Part shown: in pieces, positions 35,701 to 46,212 of the stretch
Layout of the letters: each line of letters opens with the position of its first letter
Numbering within the stretch: the stretch's first letter is position 1
Notes under the pieces: model-generated
The model's input: the letters and a program-made list of their open reading frames with translations, nothing else
Told to the model about the DNA's origin: nothing
The model's database searches: none
NCBI RefSeq assembly: GCF_963678635.1
Contig: NC_087065.1
Span: forward strand, 37,039,888-37,103,887
DNA length: 64,000 nt
Direction: 5' to 3'
Source of the DNA: Symsagittifera roscoffensis
Taxonomy: Eukaryota; Xenacoelomorpha; Acoela; Convolutidae
Position numbers and translations under genes: made by a program

Positions 35701-37800
35701 AAAAATCTGAAGACAACCAAAGAATGTTTTTGGTAGTTTTTCAAGGTTGTTTTAATTTTGGTCGTTTCAATATTTTTCTCTTTGGAAAGCCGAAAGCTAG
35801 CTCTGATAAAGATTAGATGTTTTGAAAACAGACTTTTGATATTTCGACCTAAAAATCCGAAGACTCATCCGATTCCATCCAAACTTGGTCAGTAAATTGC
35901 ATACATGAATCCTAGCTTCCATGCCATTTTGTTTAAAAAAACGGAGATAATTTTTGTCACCGCTTTTTTGAAACTTGATGTCGAAGCTAGGATTCATGTA
36001 CCTAGCTCTCATGCCAATTTTGTGGAGTTTCGAAGGTCGTTCATTTTTCATTGAAAAACTCTGGCCATTTCAGCGTTGAAACAGCTGTTCCATCGAGCTT
36101 CGCTTGGTAGCGGTGCTTTAGTCGACCCATTGACTTCTGCTAGCTAGGCAGGTGAGTGCTACGAAACATTATCCAAAAGTTCAACCCCGATGGTTTTTCA
36201 TGAAGGGGTGTGTATCCAGGGTGCGTCAGCTCCACCATACGCTGAAAAATGTTTATTTTTATTACTAGTACCTTTTCTATTTTTTTGCAAGCTGAAAATG
36301 ATAGTAATTTTACCTTGAAATTAGGAGATTCCGTGGCTCTAAACGCAATGTTGCAGAAATAGAAAAACTTTGCTGCAGCATTGTCGTACTTTTGTTTTTG
36401 AGCCGTGGTAACATAAGGTAAAATAGTTGTGTCGTTACTCGTATACCATTATCCAAAATTTAGTTGCGTTCTCAAACTTTGTTGCTTTGTATCGCAAGTG
36501 GTGCGAAGCTCAGCTTCGCATCTGTGTGAAAAAGTTTTATTTATCGAGGCAGCGCATACAACATGCCATCTTTCCATTTTCCTGCTGCCTAGTTTGTTTC
36601 TCACCTCCTTTACCACAAGTCACATTTCGCTGAACGCGCGTTCGATACCGGCTGAGCTGGGTGCAAGGTTTCCCAGAACGAACTCTAGAACAAATTTGAC
36701 TTAATAAAACTGTTCGGCTTGTAATTCACTGGCCTCGAAAACTCATCTCCAAACTTTTCGCGAGTTTCGCCTATGAATGCCAGCAAACCGGACTTAATAC
36801 TGCTGCCATGCAGCTCTCTCGGTGGCAGCTTGTCTAAGGCCGACGCGTTTAGTGCAAGACAGGAAATTGCGTCTTCCTTGCTCACTCCAAAAAACATAAA
36901 CGCGTCACGCAATTTTCGCGACGTCACCACCATTCCCATTCACAAAATCTGCTGTATGTGTGTCAATGACTCCTTTCAGGCGTTGTCAGTTAGTTGCGTA
37001 CCTAAAACAAAAACTATTATCTGTTATTTCGATCTAAAAATCTGAAGACAACCAAAGAATGTTTTTGGTAGTTTTTCAGGGTTGTTTTAATTTTGGTCGC
37101 TTTAATATTTTTCTCTTTGGAAAGCCGAAAGCTAGCTCTGATAAAGATTAGATGTTTTGAAAACAGACTTTTGATATTTCGACCTAAAAATCCGAAGAAT
37201 CATCCGATTCCATCCAAACTTAGTCAGTAAATTGCATATGTTTATCCTAGCTTCCATGCCATTTTGTTTAAAAAAACGGAGAAAATTTTTTGTCACCGCT
37301 TTTTTGAAACTTGGTGTCGAAGCTAGGATTCATGTACCTAGCTCTCATGCCAAGTTTGAAGAGTTTCGAACCTCGTTTATTTTTCCTTGAAAAACACTGA
37401 CCATTTCAGCGTTGAAACACAGATGTTCCATCGAGCTTCGCTTGGTAGCGGTGCTTTAATCGACCGATTGACTTCTGCTAGGTAGGCAGGTGAGTGCTGC
37501 GAAACATTATCCATAAGTTCAACCCCGACGGTTTTTCGTGAAGGGGGTGTGTATCCAGGGTGCGGCAGCTCTACTATATGCTGAAAAATGTATATTTTTA
37601 TTACTAGTACCTTTTCCAATTTTTTTGCAAGCTGAAAATAATAGTAATTTTACCTTGAAATGACGAGATTCCGTGGCTCTAAACGCAATGTTGCAGGAAT
37701 AGAAAAACTTTGCTGCAGCCTTGTCGTATTTTCGTTTTTGAGCCGTGGTAACATAAGGTAGTGTCGTTACTCGTATACCACTATCCAAAATTTAGTTGCG
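32751..37800 (-). repeat. 1337-bp tandem array derived from a hAT transposon
   Basis: About 3.8 units start near 32751, 34077, 35414 and 36750, with a period of 1337 bp. The second and third units are nearly identical; the first and last are more diverged. On the minus strand each unit contains a piece of a hAT transposase: YVTTAQKQKYDNAAAKFF, ATESPNFK, then a GT-AG intron and MVELTHPGYTP. It also carries two more conserved open stretches, one containing VSKEDAISCLALNASALDKL. The first three units also contain the GCGAAGC-TCA-GCTTCGC hairpin (33829, 35166, 36503) where they are joined to hAT sequence. The last unit lacks it and runs into the hAT N-terminus. Confidence 0.85.
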
Positions 37801-38015
37801 GTCTCAAACTATGTTCACGATGGTGATTTTTCATACGCCAGCGGAAAAATATCAAGAAGGCAGTCCTCGCATTTAGCTCTTCCATTAGGTAAGGTGTCGA
37901 AATAGTCCCAAATAGCATCTCTTTTACGTTCAGATGTGTTAATACTTGCTATGAAAACCAGGCAATCAATGCGCAACTGTTCCAGACAATGTTTGTCAAT
38001 TGTAAATAAACGCAA
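37384..38015 (-). pseudogene. hAT transposase N-terminal relic
   Basis: Reading on the minus strand, the relic first shows a BED-finger start (RDAIWDYFDTLPNGRAKCEDC, with the second half of the finger and its His residues lost before a stop at 37815). It continues with QKRKYDKAAAKFFYSCNIAF, ATESRHFK, then HIVELPHPGYTPPSRKTV. The last two blocks join in phase across a 73-bp GT-AG intron (37581-37653). The order BED, F...F(N/R).(V/T)E...F, then L.PGY.PPSR is the standard N-terminal half of hAT transposases. The RNase H-like catalytic core and dimerisation region are absent. This is the least decayed copy and the probable source of the 1337-bp array. Confidence 0.75.
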
Positions 38016-38604
38016 ACGCTAAAATACAGGTCAAATAAAACACATGTTTTTTATTTTGTTTAAAACATGTCTTAAGTCTGTTATAAATCTTGTTTGAAAC
38101 ACGTTTTTTATTTGCCAACCCTGATCTCGCTTTGATAATAAATTCAAAATTAATTGACCATTCAGCTGGTATAGAGGTAAAACACCTGCTTGAGACGACA
38201 AAATTTTGTATTTCGAAACTGTTCGTGATCTGTTTTTTTTTTCAAACTAGAAGTTTTCTGCTTTTTCGGATCATTGTGTCTGTTTGTTTTTGTTTGTCAG
38301 TTTGTTTCCAGTAGCTCGGACTCTTTGTAGTTGTTAAGCTTTCTTTTAACACTGAATGCGATTTCTAAAGCCCACTGGGGGAGGTTAATGAATTGCAAGT
38401 TTTTCCATGAATTTTAGTTTTTTTTTCTTAAATCTGCAAACACTTTGGTAAATTGGCATACCACGGACTTGTTCTGAGCATGTTTGCTTTTTAAATACCA
38501 GTTCCATGTACATTAGTGAGCTTTAGAGAGCATCTTTTTGTTTTCCAAGCTAACTAGCAAATTTTGATAAAACTTTTGGTGGCATCTTAAGGGCTGTTTG
38601 ATAA
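38016..38604. other. Intergenic DNA with degenerate tRNA-like head
   Basis: At 38160-38220 there is a tRNA-like A box (AGCTGGTATAGAGG) with a degraded B box (TATTTCGAAACTG). No gene. Confidence 0.3.
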
Positions 38605-39150
38605 AATGTGCTTTGACTTTCGGTTTGTACTAAGTTGGCACAGTTGATGCCTTTTTAATTCATCAGGTGAACCGAAAAAAAGCTGTTTGCTTCTAATATC
38701 AGTACAATAATAAAAACTCGGTTTCAGAAATTTACCAACTCAGTATATCTCGTAATTTTTGTGAAATGCATAACTTATACATAGTTTGGCTTTATGAATT
38801 CCAATTTATTGCATGCAAACTGTGTTTGGAGGCCTTAAGTTTGTTAAACTCCAAATTATTACAGGCAAAATTGTATCTATTTGTGTTTGGTTTCACTTTG
38901 GCAATTTCTTTGTATATATAGCTGCTTTATTTAAGACGATTTATTTTTAGTGTTTCGCGATAGTTAAATGTCCGTAGCCGTAAGGACAGGCCGTGAGTCT
39001 CCAGATCTCAAGGTCATAGTTTTGAATCTGATACGTAGCAAATTTTTACTTATTCGAGGCTTATTTCAACTTTTTTAGTTCAGTTTTTATGGCTGCTTTT
39101 TTGTCGTTTTCTGGTTAATGCTTGCGAAGCGCAGCTTCGCTTTTGTGTCA
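38605..39150 (+). repeat. Composite retroposon copy, tRNA-like head and hairpin tail
   Basis: It is colinear with 50722-51378: GCTTTGAC.TTCG, TTTTTAATTCATCA, AAACTCG.TTTC, CAACTCA.TATATCTC, TTGCATGCAAACT, then a degenerate tRNA-like head (38974-39040), ATTCGAGGCTTATTTC and the hairpin GCGAAGC-GCA-GCTTCGC (39124-39140). Confidence 0.7.
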
Positions 39151-39640
39151 AAATTTTTTTGATTTTGTTTTCAGATTTACCAACTATTGTTCGGTATAGT
39201 TTCTTTGTTTTTTCTCGGTTTTTTGTTTAGTCGGCGTATTTGTTTTCGATTTTATACCTAGTCGGTTTTGTGGCATCATATTGCATCGTTCGATGAGCGA
39301 AACAACTTTATGCATGTGTCTCTAGAGGAGGTAAATTAAGCTTTTTGAAAGTTTTCAAGTTTTTTCATGAGCTTGGGCTGTTGTAACGCTTCGTTTCGCG
39401 ATAGAAATGTTATTTTCAATTGTCCATTTGTCATGTTTTACAATAGTCCATTTGTCAGGTTTTTCAAGATAATTATATAAAAATTTTTGGTTGATGTAGC
39501 TTCTCTTGGCATTTTTGAATTTTTTTCGACTTAGTTTTTTTTCTCTCATTTTTTTACTGCTATTCTGTCATACTATCTTTGTGTTGCATCGCAAGTGGTG
39601 CGAAGCTCTGCTTCGCCTATGTGTTAACAATTTTTTTAAG
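39151..39640. other. Intergenic DNA with hairpin repeat
   Basis: A diverged CGG...GGC motif copy lies at about 39220-39330. The hairpin GCGAAGC-TCT-GCTTCGC lies at 39600-39616 in the ATCGCAAGTGGT...CCTATGTG context. No gene. Confidence 0.35.
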
Positions 39641-40200
39641 TCTTATTCAGCGCTGTAAATTTTTTTTTCGATATTTTCCTTTCATTAAAACTCATTTGAT
39701 GCAAATCAAGAGAAACCGCTAGTTTTTAGTTGATTTAATTTTTCTAAATTTTTTCCTTCAATTTTTTTTTCGACGTGTAGTATTTCGTCTCTTTGGTGTT
39801 CCAGCTTGCCATGATATGTTTTTGTTGTATGGCAAGTGCTGCGAAGCATCGATTCTGCTCTGTGTTAAAATCTCGAGTAAGTAAGTCTTGCGATTGTTTG
39901 AATTGAAATAATAAAATGATATGTGATTTTTAAATTGTTAAGTTGCCTACTAGATACTGCGTAGAAGCAGGTTTGGTTTTGACCTAAAAATTTATTCTAG
40001 TCTTTTTTGTAACTTTTTCTTGTTTTTTTTTGCTTGGCATAAGATTCCAGGCATAGCGTAATGGCATCGTGATTATAGTATCTAATGTCTGTTGCAATGG
40101 TGTTTCGCTAATGTGTTTTTTCGAAGAAGGTAGGTGGAGCCATCTAAATATCGAACTAGTGAAGTACTTTAAAAGACGTTTCATTCGAATTTACATAATT
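39641..40200 (+). repeat. Solitary diverged long-unit satellite copy
   Basis: It contains, in order, GAGAAACCGCTAGTTTTTAG, TAGTATTTCGTCT, GGCAAGTGCTG, CTACTAGATACTGCGTAGAA, TTTTGCTTGGCATAAG, GGCATCGTGAT and CATCTAAATATCGAACTA. These are the landmarks of the long-unit-specific segment continuing into the common segment. It is single, not tandem. Confidence 0.75.
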
Positions 40201-40684
40201 TTACTCCGATTCATTTTTTGATTTTTTGAGCATTATATCAATTTAGTGAGCTCAGATTATCGTAATATTTCTGTGGTAAAGGTTAAAAACCGTATCTAGT
40301 CCAAACTTTTGCACAGCAGGCGATATTTTGAAAATAATGGCTTTGAAGGGCATCTTTATACCAATTAGGTGTTTAGGCTTTTTCGTATGGTGTCGATCTC
40401 TTCAAAAATGGGATCCCCTCTCAATTGTTACCGTCACGCAACAATACGGGAGATTTCGCTCATTTCACAGCCGTGCATCTAGAAAATTATGTCTGCTATC
40501 TTTTAATATTACAATTTAAAAACAAGAAAACAATTTTTACGATAAATTAAGGGATAAACGCCCTGTGCCTTTTGCTCAGGTATGGGTGCTCTCGGTTCCA
40601 TTTGAATTCATTAACTGTTTGAATATAGCTTTCCAATGGTACTGTCTGTATTTTGAATTTTGCTCACTTTCCGCTGACTTTTTT
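40201..40684. other. Flank downstream of the dystrophin-family gene
   Basis: No supported feature before the candidate poly(A) signal. Confidence 0.4.
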
Positions 40685-40690
40685 TTTATT
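40685..40690 (-). promoter_or_regulatory. Candidate poly(A) signal of dystrophin-family gene
   Basis: On the minus strand AATAAA lies about 100 bases downstream of the stop codon at 40788-40790, which would give a short 3' UTR. Confidence 0.45.
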
Positions 40691-40787
40691 TTTTCTATGC
40701 TGAACTTGAATTTGTAACTGAACGGAGGTATTCATAAAATATATTCGTGTAAATTTAAAGTTCAATTCCTCAATGATATATTGCTAT

Positions 40788-42017
40788 TTAGTTTTTGCCA
40801 TTTCCACGAAAAGTGGAAGATGATCTGCAGAGAGAAGGCGTGGCAGAGTTATGTCTAGGGGGCACCCCCATGTGAACAGATCCACTCACTTGGTCGCACA
40901 GCGAGTCATTCGACCTGGTCAACAGGTGAAAAGAAACATGATTTGCATTCTGCTGTTGTAGCTGCTGCTGCTGTTGATGATGTTGTTGTTGTTGCTGCTG
41001 CTGTTGTTGCTGTTGATTGGTTTGCCCGCTGTTTTCAGACAGTTTTCTCCCGTTGACCGGTGTCTGAATAAATTGCACATTCTTTGACGCCTGTTTTCTC
41101 AACGTATATGCATTGTTAGCTTGAGACGATGATAGTACGGAATTGTTTCGTGGAAGTTTGTTGCTCAGAATTGAGCTTGGAGATGATGATTGCATCACGT
41201 TTTGATCGTAGGCTGTAAGACTACTAATTCTTCCCTGTTTTGAAGAGTTCAAAGAGTTTCGTCGGTCTAAATCGTCGACGCTTTTTGCTCTGATGGGCCG
41301 AAATGAGTTTGTAGACAAGCACAAGAGTTGATTATCATCGTATTTGTCAGTTTTTGAACTGTTTTTGCGTTCGTTAACTGCGCTTTCATCTCGTGGTGCT
41401 TTGGACATTTCATAATACGAAGAAGACCTCAAATCGCAGTTGGTGCTCAAGTTACTGTTAGCTGTAGGAAGGTAGGCCAATTGGTATTTCGAAGGAATGA
41501 ACCTATTTTTGAGAACTGTAAGCATCACCCGCACCCCTTCGCTAGATGTTTGAGAAGTGCAGTACTCTTGAATTGGGTGTGTTGGTTTATGAAATTGGTA
41601 ATTTAATCCCATGAAGAAACAGTTTTGGCACAAGTTGAAATTGAAGCATTTCATGCAGCGGTATCTGAACCCTTTTATGGGGTACGTAGCACATACGGAG
41701 CATTTGTGTTTATGCACCGTTTCCTCCGACATGGTGATTCGGTGAATGAGTGATGCCCAAACGAGACATTGGGGTTCCTCATTCACCCAACTCATCCAGT
41801 TTCGTAAATCTATCGTAACCATGCCGCGACAAAGTTCTTCTGGCGTCGCTTTGGGTTTAAATGAGAGACACGACTGGACTGCACCCTCGATGTTGAAGGT
41901 GGTACTGTTCATGAAATCGGAAGAGGACCTGGAACATCGGATACTGCTGGCGGAAGAGTCTCCAGATGCCTGGGAATCCGTTGGAGAATCGGGAGGGGTA
42001 ATGAAACTCAGAGGTAC
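40788..42017 (-). CDS. Dys: Dystrophin-family gene, last exon: ZZ finger, Q/S/N-rich tail
   Basis: The exon is 409 codons plus TAA, read from an acceptor TGTCTACAG and in phase 0 with the preceding exon. Residues about 40-95 of the exon complete the EF-hand-like region (FNIEGAVQSCLSF, then CLVWASLIHRI). Residues 103-150 form a ZZ zinc finger: HKCSVC, GFRYRCMKC, LCQNC and HKPTHPIQEYC. This is followed by VRVMLTVLKNRF, as in dystrophins, where the region binds beta-dystroglycan. All Cys pairs are present, including the RC..C pair that human dystrophin lacks. The tail of about 230 residues is Ser/Asn-rich with a poly-Gln tract (about 40960-41015). I see no leucine-rich coiled coil, the usual dystrobrevin/syntrophin-binding part. 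A low-complexity insert (about residues 5-37) follows the splice junction. Confidence 0.9.
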   Translation of the reverse strand, partial: VPLSFITPPDSPTDSQASGDSSASSIRCSRSSSDFMNSTTFNIEGAVQSCLSFKPKATPEELCRGMVTIDLRNWMSWVNEEPQCLVWASLIHRITMSEETVHKHKCSVCATYPIKGFRYRCMKCFNFNLCQNCFFMGLNYQFHKPTHPIQEYCTSQTSSEGVRVMLTVLKNRFIPSKYQLAYLPTANSNLSTNCDLRSSSYYEMSKAPRDESAVNERKNSSKTDKYDDNQLLCLSTNSFRPIRAKSVDDLDRRNSLNSSKQGRISSLTAYDQNVMQSSSPSSILSNKLPRNNSVLSSSQANNAYTLRKQASKNVQFIQTPVNGRKLSENSGQTNQQQQQQQQQQQHHQQQQQLQQQNANHVSFHLLTRSNDSLCDQVSGSVHMGVPPRHNSATPSLCRSSSTFRGNGKN

Positions 42018-42335
42018 CTGTAGACACAAAATTTTCATATCTCGACGTTTCTATTTAATATACTCAATGTTTTAAAAAACCCGAAAAAATTTTGGCTTTT
42101 ATTGGGCTGACGGATTTTGTTATAACTAATGAGTTGTTGGCAAAATTGTTATTTACGCTAATTGTTACATGACCTTCAGTTGCATTTCAAAGCGGGAAGG
42201 ATCTGAGGATGCTGACCTTTTCATACCTCTATAGCTTGCTACCTTGCGTATAAGATAGATGCTAGTGGTCTTGTTTCACAAAAACCATGTTTTCTCTGAC
42301 TGAATTTACGATTGAAGATTGAATCTTTATTTTAC
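42018..42335 (-). other. Dystrophin-family intron, GT-AG, 318 bp
   Basis: The donor is ATTCAG|GTAAAA and the acceptor TGTCTACAG|GTA. Phase 0: it joins LLYDIIQ to VPLSFITP. Confidence 0.85.
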
Positions 42336-42905
42336 CTGAATTATGTCGTATAGAAGAATGGATAACCTTGACTGATCCAGAATCATATGTTCATCGGCCA
42401 CTAATTTAAACAAATAGTAGAATTTTTCGGAGGGAGTTGAGTTGCTCATGAGTATCAAGGCAGTGAGTAGAGAGTCGAAGCGAAGCGAACCCGACCTCCT
42501 GGGATCATACATTCTGATAATCCAATTCATGAGGAGATCAGAAACCAGAGGTCGTTTTGAGGCCTTGACAAACTCGCTGTAAATCCGTTTTAGAATTTTC
42601 TCGAGGTGGCTTACAGTAATGACAGCCGTTGTTGCATAATCCATACATATTTCAAGAATATCTTCAGCTTTGAGATGGGATAATATAAAGAATTTTTGTG
42701 TCGCCCTGCATTTGAGAGCTATTTTGTAAGCTGACAACTGCACTTCGCGTGTCTTTTCCTCGACGTTTCGAAGGTGCATGAGGAATAGCGGGTGGTCCCA
42801 CTGGGTTTTGTTGGCCGAGGTGTCCAAAAAATAGGGCACTCCATTTGATGCTACTTTTCGTTTCCAGGGAGCACTCATGGTATAGCTAAGGTCCAGGTCC
42901 TTCTC
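42336..42905 (-). CDS. Dys: Dystrophin-family gene, WW and EF-hand-like exon
   Basis: This 190-codon exon runs from acceptor ATTAATTCAG to donor CAG|GTAAAA. It encodes EKDLDLSYTMSAPWKR, then a WW domain with its two Trp and the Pro (PWKRKVASNGVPYF... TQWDHP). The degenerate EF-hand pair of dystrophins follows (LSAYKIALKCRATQKFFIL, then LMNWIIRMYDPRRSG and EKFYYLFKLVADE), ending LLYDIIQ. In dystrophin and utrophin these domains together bind the cytoplasmic tail of beta-dystroglycan, linking membrane and cytoskeleton. A WW domain excludes dystrobrevin. An internal ATG (42878) is present, but the reading frame is open upstream to the splice site, so I do not use it as the start. Confidence 0.92.
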
Positions 42906-43162
42906 CTGAATTAATAACTTACTTGAAACAAAATAATTTTTATAAGAACAAGTTCTAGCTACTTATTACAAAAGTGTGTCAATTTTGAAAGCTCTCTATG
43001 AATGTTATACAATGGATATTTAGTTCTTAGAAACTTGCTCTTTCCGTTGTAAATAAAAAAAGCGAGAAAGAAAGCATGTATTTCTCGAGGTAATTCAAAT
43101 GTTACTTTTTGAAGCGACAGAAAAATAAATATCCGTTAAGATTGAAACTCTCGTGCACTTGC
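42906..43162 (-). other. Dystrophin-family intron with GC-AG ends, 257 bp
   Basis: The donor is ATCAAG|GCAAGT, the standard strong GC-AG donor, and the acceptor is TTAATTCAG|GAG. Only this choice keeps the frame; the nearby GTGCAC would lead into a stop. Confidence 0.75.
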
Positions 43163-43606
43163 CTTGATCATGTAGCCCTGCATGTCGGAACGAATATCTC
43201 GCCACCTGCTGTTGATGTTGGCAATGCGGTCGGAAATGTTTTCAGACAAGTTTACCCCTTTGGCCAAGTTGTTCACCTCTTTGATCTTTTCCGCTACATC
43301 TAACAGTTGGAAGTCGAACGGAACATAGTCGTCGTCAAAAATATCCGCTGCTGGTCGTCGTATGGTAGAATTTGTGACGTCAGAGGCAGATACACTTCTG
43401 CTGTTGAAGTTGTTTTTGTCCGTGCGGAATACACTTCGTTCCCACTTGCGTCTTAAAGTTCCTCCTCCGCTGCTGCATTGAGAGCCGGTGACATTGTGTA
43501 TTCGATCCGACAACTCGCTCTTGTGTATGCTGTGTGGCTTAGCCTCGTGTAAAATGCGATGTAATTCGGACTCTATGTCTTCTAAAAGACTGCTGATGCT
43601 CAGAAT
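43163..43606 (-). CDS. Dys: Dystrophin-family gene, spectrin-repeat-like exon
   Basis: The 148-codon exon lies between acceptor CCATTTTAG and the GC donor. It begins with a helix (ILSISSLLEDIESELHRILH), is interrupted by a ~70-residue low-complexity, basic and Ser-rich linker, and ends with helices typical of the last spectrin repeat (LLDVAEKIKEVNNLAKGV, then RIANINSRWRDIRSDMQGYM). The NSRW motif and its distance to the WW domain match repeat 24 of dystrophins. The long linker inside the repeat is unusual. Confidence 0.8.
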
Positions 43607-44168
43607 CTAAAATGGTATTATACTATTCGGTATGCAATAGTGTGTATTGTGTGCGGCCTTTAATCCTGTGTGATCACTTTTTTGTTGATAGTTAGCAGGT
43701 GTAAAATGTCAATCGATAAATAAATATGGCGTAACGCCGCTTCTTTGACCAGAGTCTGAATTTGCATATATAGATAATAAACGGAAAATTAATCGTATAA
43801 CTCAATATAAATCATATCTCAGCCGGTTTTCATGCCATAAAACTAAAAACAGAACTGAAAGCCATAAACATCAAATCTTTTTTTGCTCCGAACACCAGGG
43901 GTGGGAAGGAACCATGGCGTAGGGTGTTTTTTTTTGTCCCAGTTTTGCCTACCTCAAGGAAACCTCGACGGTTATTCAAGTGTGGTGTCAAATAAATCCT
44001 TTTAATTGTGATTTAGATTCTTATTGGATCCCATGGTCCTCTAAATTTGAGGAAATGTTCCAACGTGTAAGTTATGCGTAATTCGGCAAAATTTTCTTTA
44101 AAAAAAACAATAATTCGAGGAGTTTCCCAATTTTTTTTGCCTAAATCTTATAATTGCTGTCAACTTAC
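43607..44168 (-). other. Dystrophin-family intron, GT-AG, 562 bp
   Basis: The donor is GAAAAT|GTAAGT and the acceptor CCATTTTAG|ATT. It joins in phase 0. Confidence 0.8.
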
Positions 44169-46212
44169 ATTTTCTACTGTCTGTTTGCAGCACTGTTTGT
44201 TCGTCGTTGAGCTTATGGTATTGTGAGATAAAGTGGTGTCTTTGCTGCCGCTGCTGTTGTTGTCGTCGTCATTAATATTCGTACCACTTCCCACCCCGAA
44301 ATTATCCAAATTACCCCTCCCCCTATTCACCTCGCTCATCAGCTCCCCAAAGTTGCCTTCGTTCCCGCTAAAATCCATCGCGTTTTCCATGTTACCACTA
44401 CCGTTTGAAGACGAATCGATAGTGTTTGAGGCGCTGGGCGTTTTACCTCCACTGGGGCGTGACCAAAAATTAAGCGACGTGTCATCGTATTCCCGATGAG
44501 TGGCTAAGCTGCTGTCGTCTTGCGCTGAGCTCGGTGAGTGCTCAGCTTTGCCCGAGTGATACCCGCTGCTGGCAAGACTGAAACTGTTCTGGTGTGTCGT
44601 CGCCTGGGTATGCATCTGGTAACTTGATTCGAGTGGCTGCGAGTTCAAGTTGTAGTTTTGTTGTGTTGGCTGAGTGTTCAAATGGTAATTTTGCTCTTGG
44701 GTATGGTGCAGGTTTATTGACAGTGGGTTGGTGGAGCACATTACCTTAGGAGGTGGCAAGGGGCTTCGCCTAGGAGAAATTTCCCTCGAAGTTGGCCGGC
44801 TGTTGTTGTTATCTATATGCAATTGGTTCTGCCTTTGAAAACTGGAAACATTCATTTTTGATGTTGTGTAGTTATCAAGTAAATCTATGTTGTTACTTGA
44901 AGATGATGTAGAGTTGGTTTTGGAGGAGGTTAAGTTTTTGAGAGATACGAACTTTGGGTTAACTTCGCATTGCGATACAATGGGACTAGGTTGTTCGCTT
45001 GAAGAGTTATTTAGTATGAAGGACGCTGTATTAGACTTGATAGTAATGCTATTACTAGTTGTGTAATTTTGGGTTAGACTGTCTATAATATCGTTGATCT
45101 GGTTGGTAATACTTCCCAGCTCCAATGTGCTGTTCTTACCACTGTTGTTGATGCCATTATCTTGGTCGTGGTTGTTGTTTTCGTGCTCTTTATCATCAGT
45201 GCTGGCGTTGTTTATGACTGGTGAAATGGAACAGTTTGCGGAAGTTCTATTGTAAATATCGGCTCCTTTGTCTCCGGCGGCGGGAGAATAGGTGTAACTG
45301 ATTTTGCCTCTCCCCTCTTTTTCCAAAGTAGACTCTGAATAATAGTTGGACGATGTATTATTAACTACTGGCGAAGATAGCTCTTTCAGTGTATTTTGTC
45401 CACTTGGAGTCTGGTGTGAATTTTGATCGCTTTGGACTGATCTGTGCCTGAAACTATCAGGACTGTTACCAAGAGATAATGGAATGAAATCTCGACGCCT
45501 GTTTTCGCTCGGAGATTGCTCCCATTCCAATTTAAAACCAGATACTGGATTACGATTGTCGCCTTTCCTTTGTAGTGGAATTGTACTGTAACTACTTGAG
45601 TTGCTTGTCGCACAACCTGGAGAAATTAATTGGGAATTTAAACTGGTTTTGTTTTCGATTAAAATGGGAGCTACTGTGCCTTCGCCCAAAGCAGGGTTCG
45701 ATACTGTTTTCCCAGCGATGAAATCTAAATTATTTCCAGTTTCTGAATTTTCAGATGAGTTTTCATAACCGCGTGGCAATGATTGTGATTTGAGATGGCT
45801 AACGGGGGGAATCTGCAGCAAGTTAGAGTCGAGACATGTGCTTAAGTTTCGTTTTCGAGGTTCAGGTTTCGGTTTGTGTGAGACCGAAGTGATTCTCGGA
45901 GATGGTTGAGAAAATGCACGGAAGTGAGTGAACGTTGGCGTCTGCTGTTTTATGCTTTGAATACGGTTCTTCTTGGTGGTAGCAGTGTCTGCTTCCTGAC
46001 TTCTAATTGTACTTGTCGAGTCGGAATCGGTTTCTGGAAGTGTTCTCCCGGGTTCCCTGGCAAATGGAGAATTAGAGTCCCAGGAGTATATAGGAGTTGC
46101 AGTTGATGTTGGTATTGGTATTGGTGTGTGTTGGTGTATGCTCCCACTAGAAGTAGTGCTGCAATTGTTCCCACTTCTTTCCTCCCTTTCTTCCTTTTGA
46201 CTACTTAGTTCT
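44169..46212 (-). CDS. Dys: Dystrophin-family gene, large low-complexity exon
   Basis: The frame is open for about 681 codons from an acceptor TCTATTGCAG (46213-46214) to donor AAT|GTAAGT. The product is rich in Ser, Asn, Thr, Gln and Pro (for example SSTSSSSNN-type runs) with no recognised domain. It is disordered by inspection. There is no early in-frame ATG, so at least one coding exon must lie further upstream. Human dystrophin has spectrin repeats at this position. Here there are none, so either this is a short isoform-specific region or the rod was lost or replaced. No actin-binding calponin-homology domain was found in the window. Confidence 0.7.

Noticed and set aside
41746-42075. 109-codon plus-strand ORF opposite the dystrophin last exon
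   Set aside because: It is antisense to well-conserved ZZ and EF-like coding sequence, so it is a shadow frame.
44233-44499. Plus-strand ORF opposite the large dystrophin exon
   Set aside because: It is a low-complexity shadow of Ser/Asn-rich codons on the minus strand.
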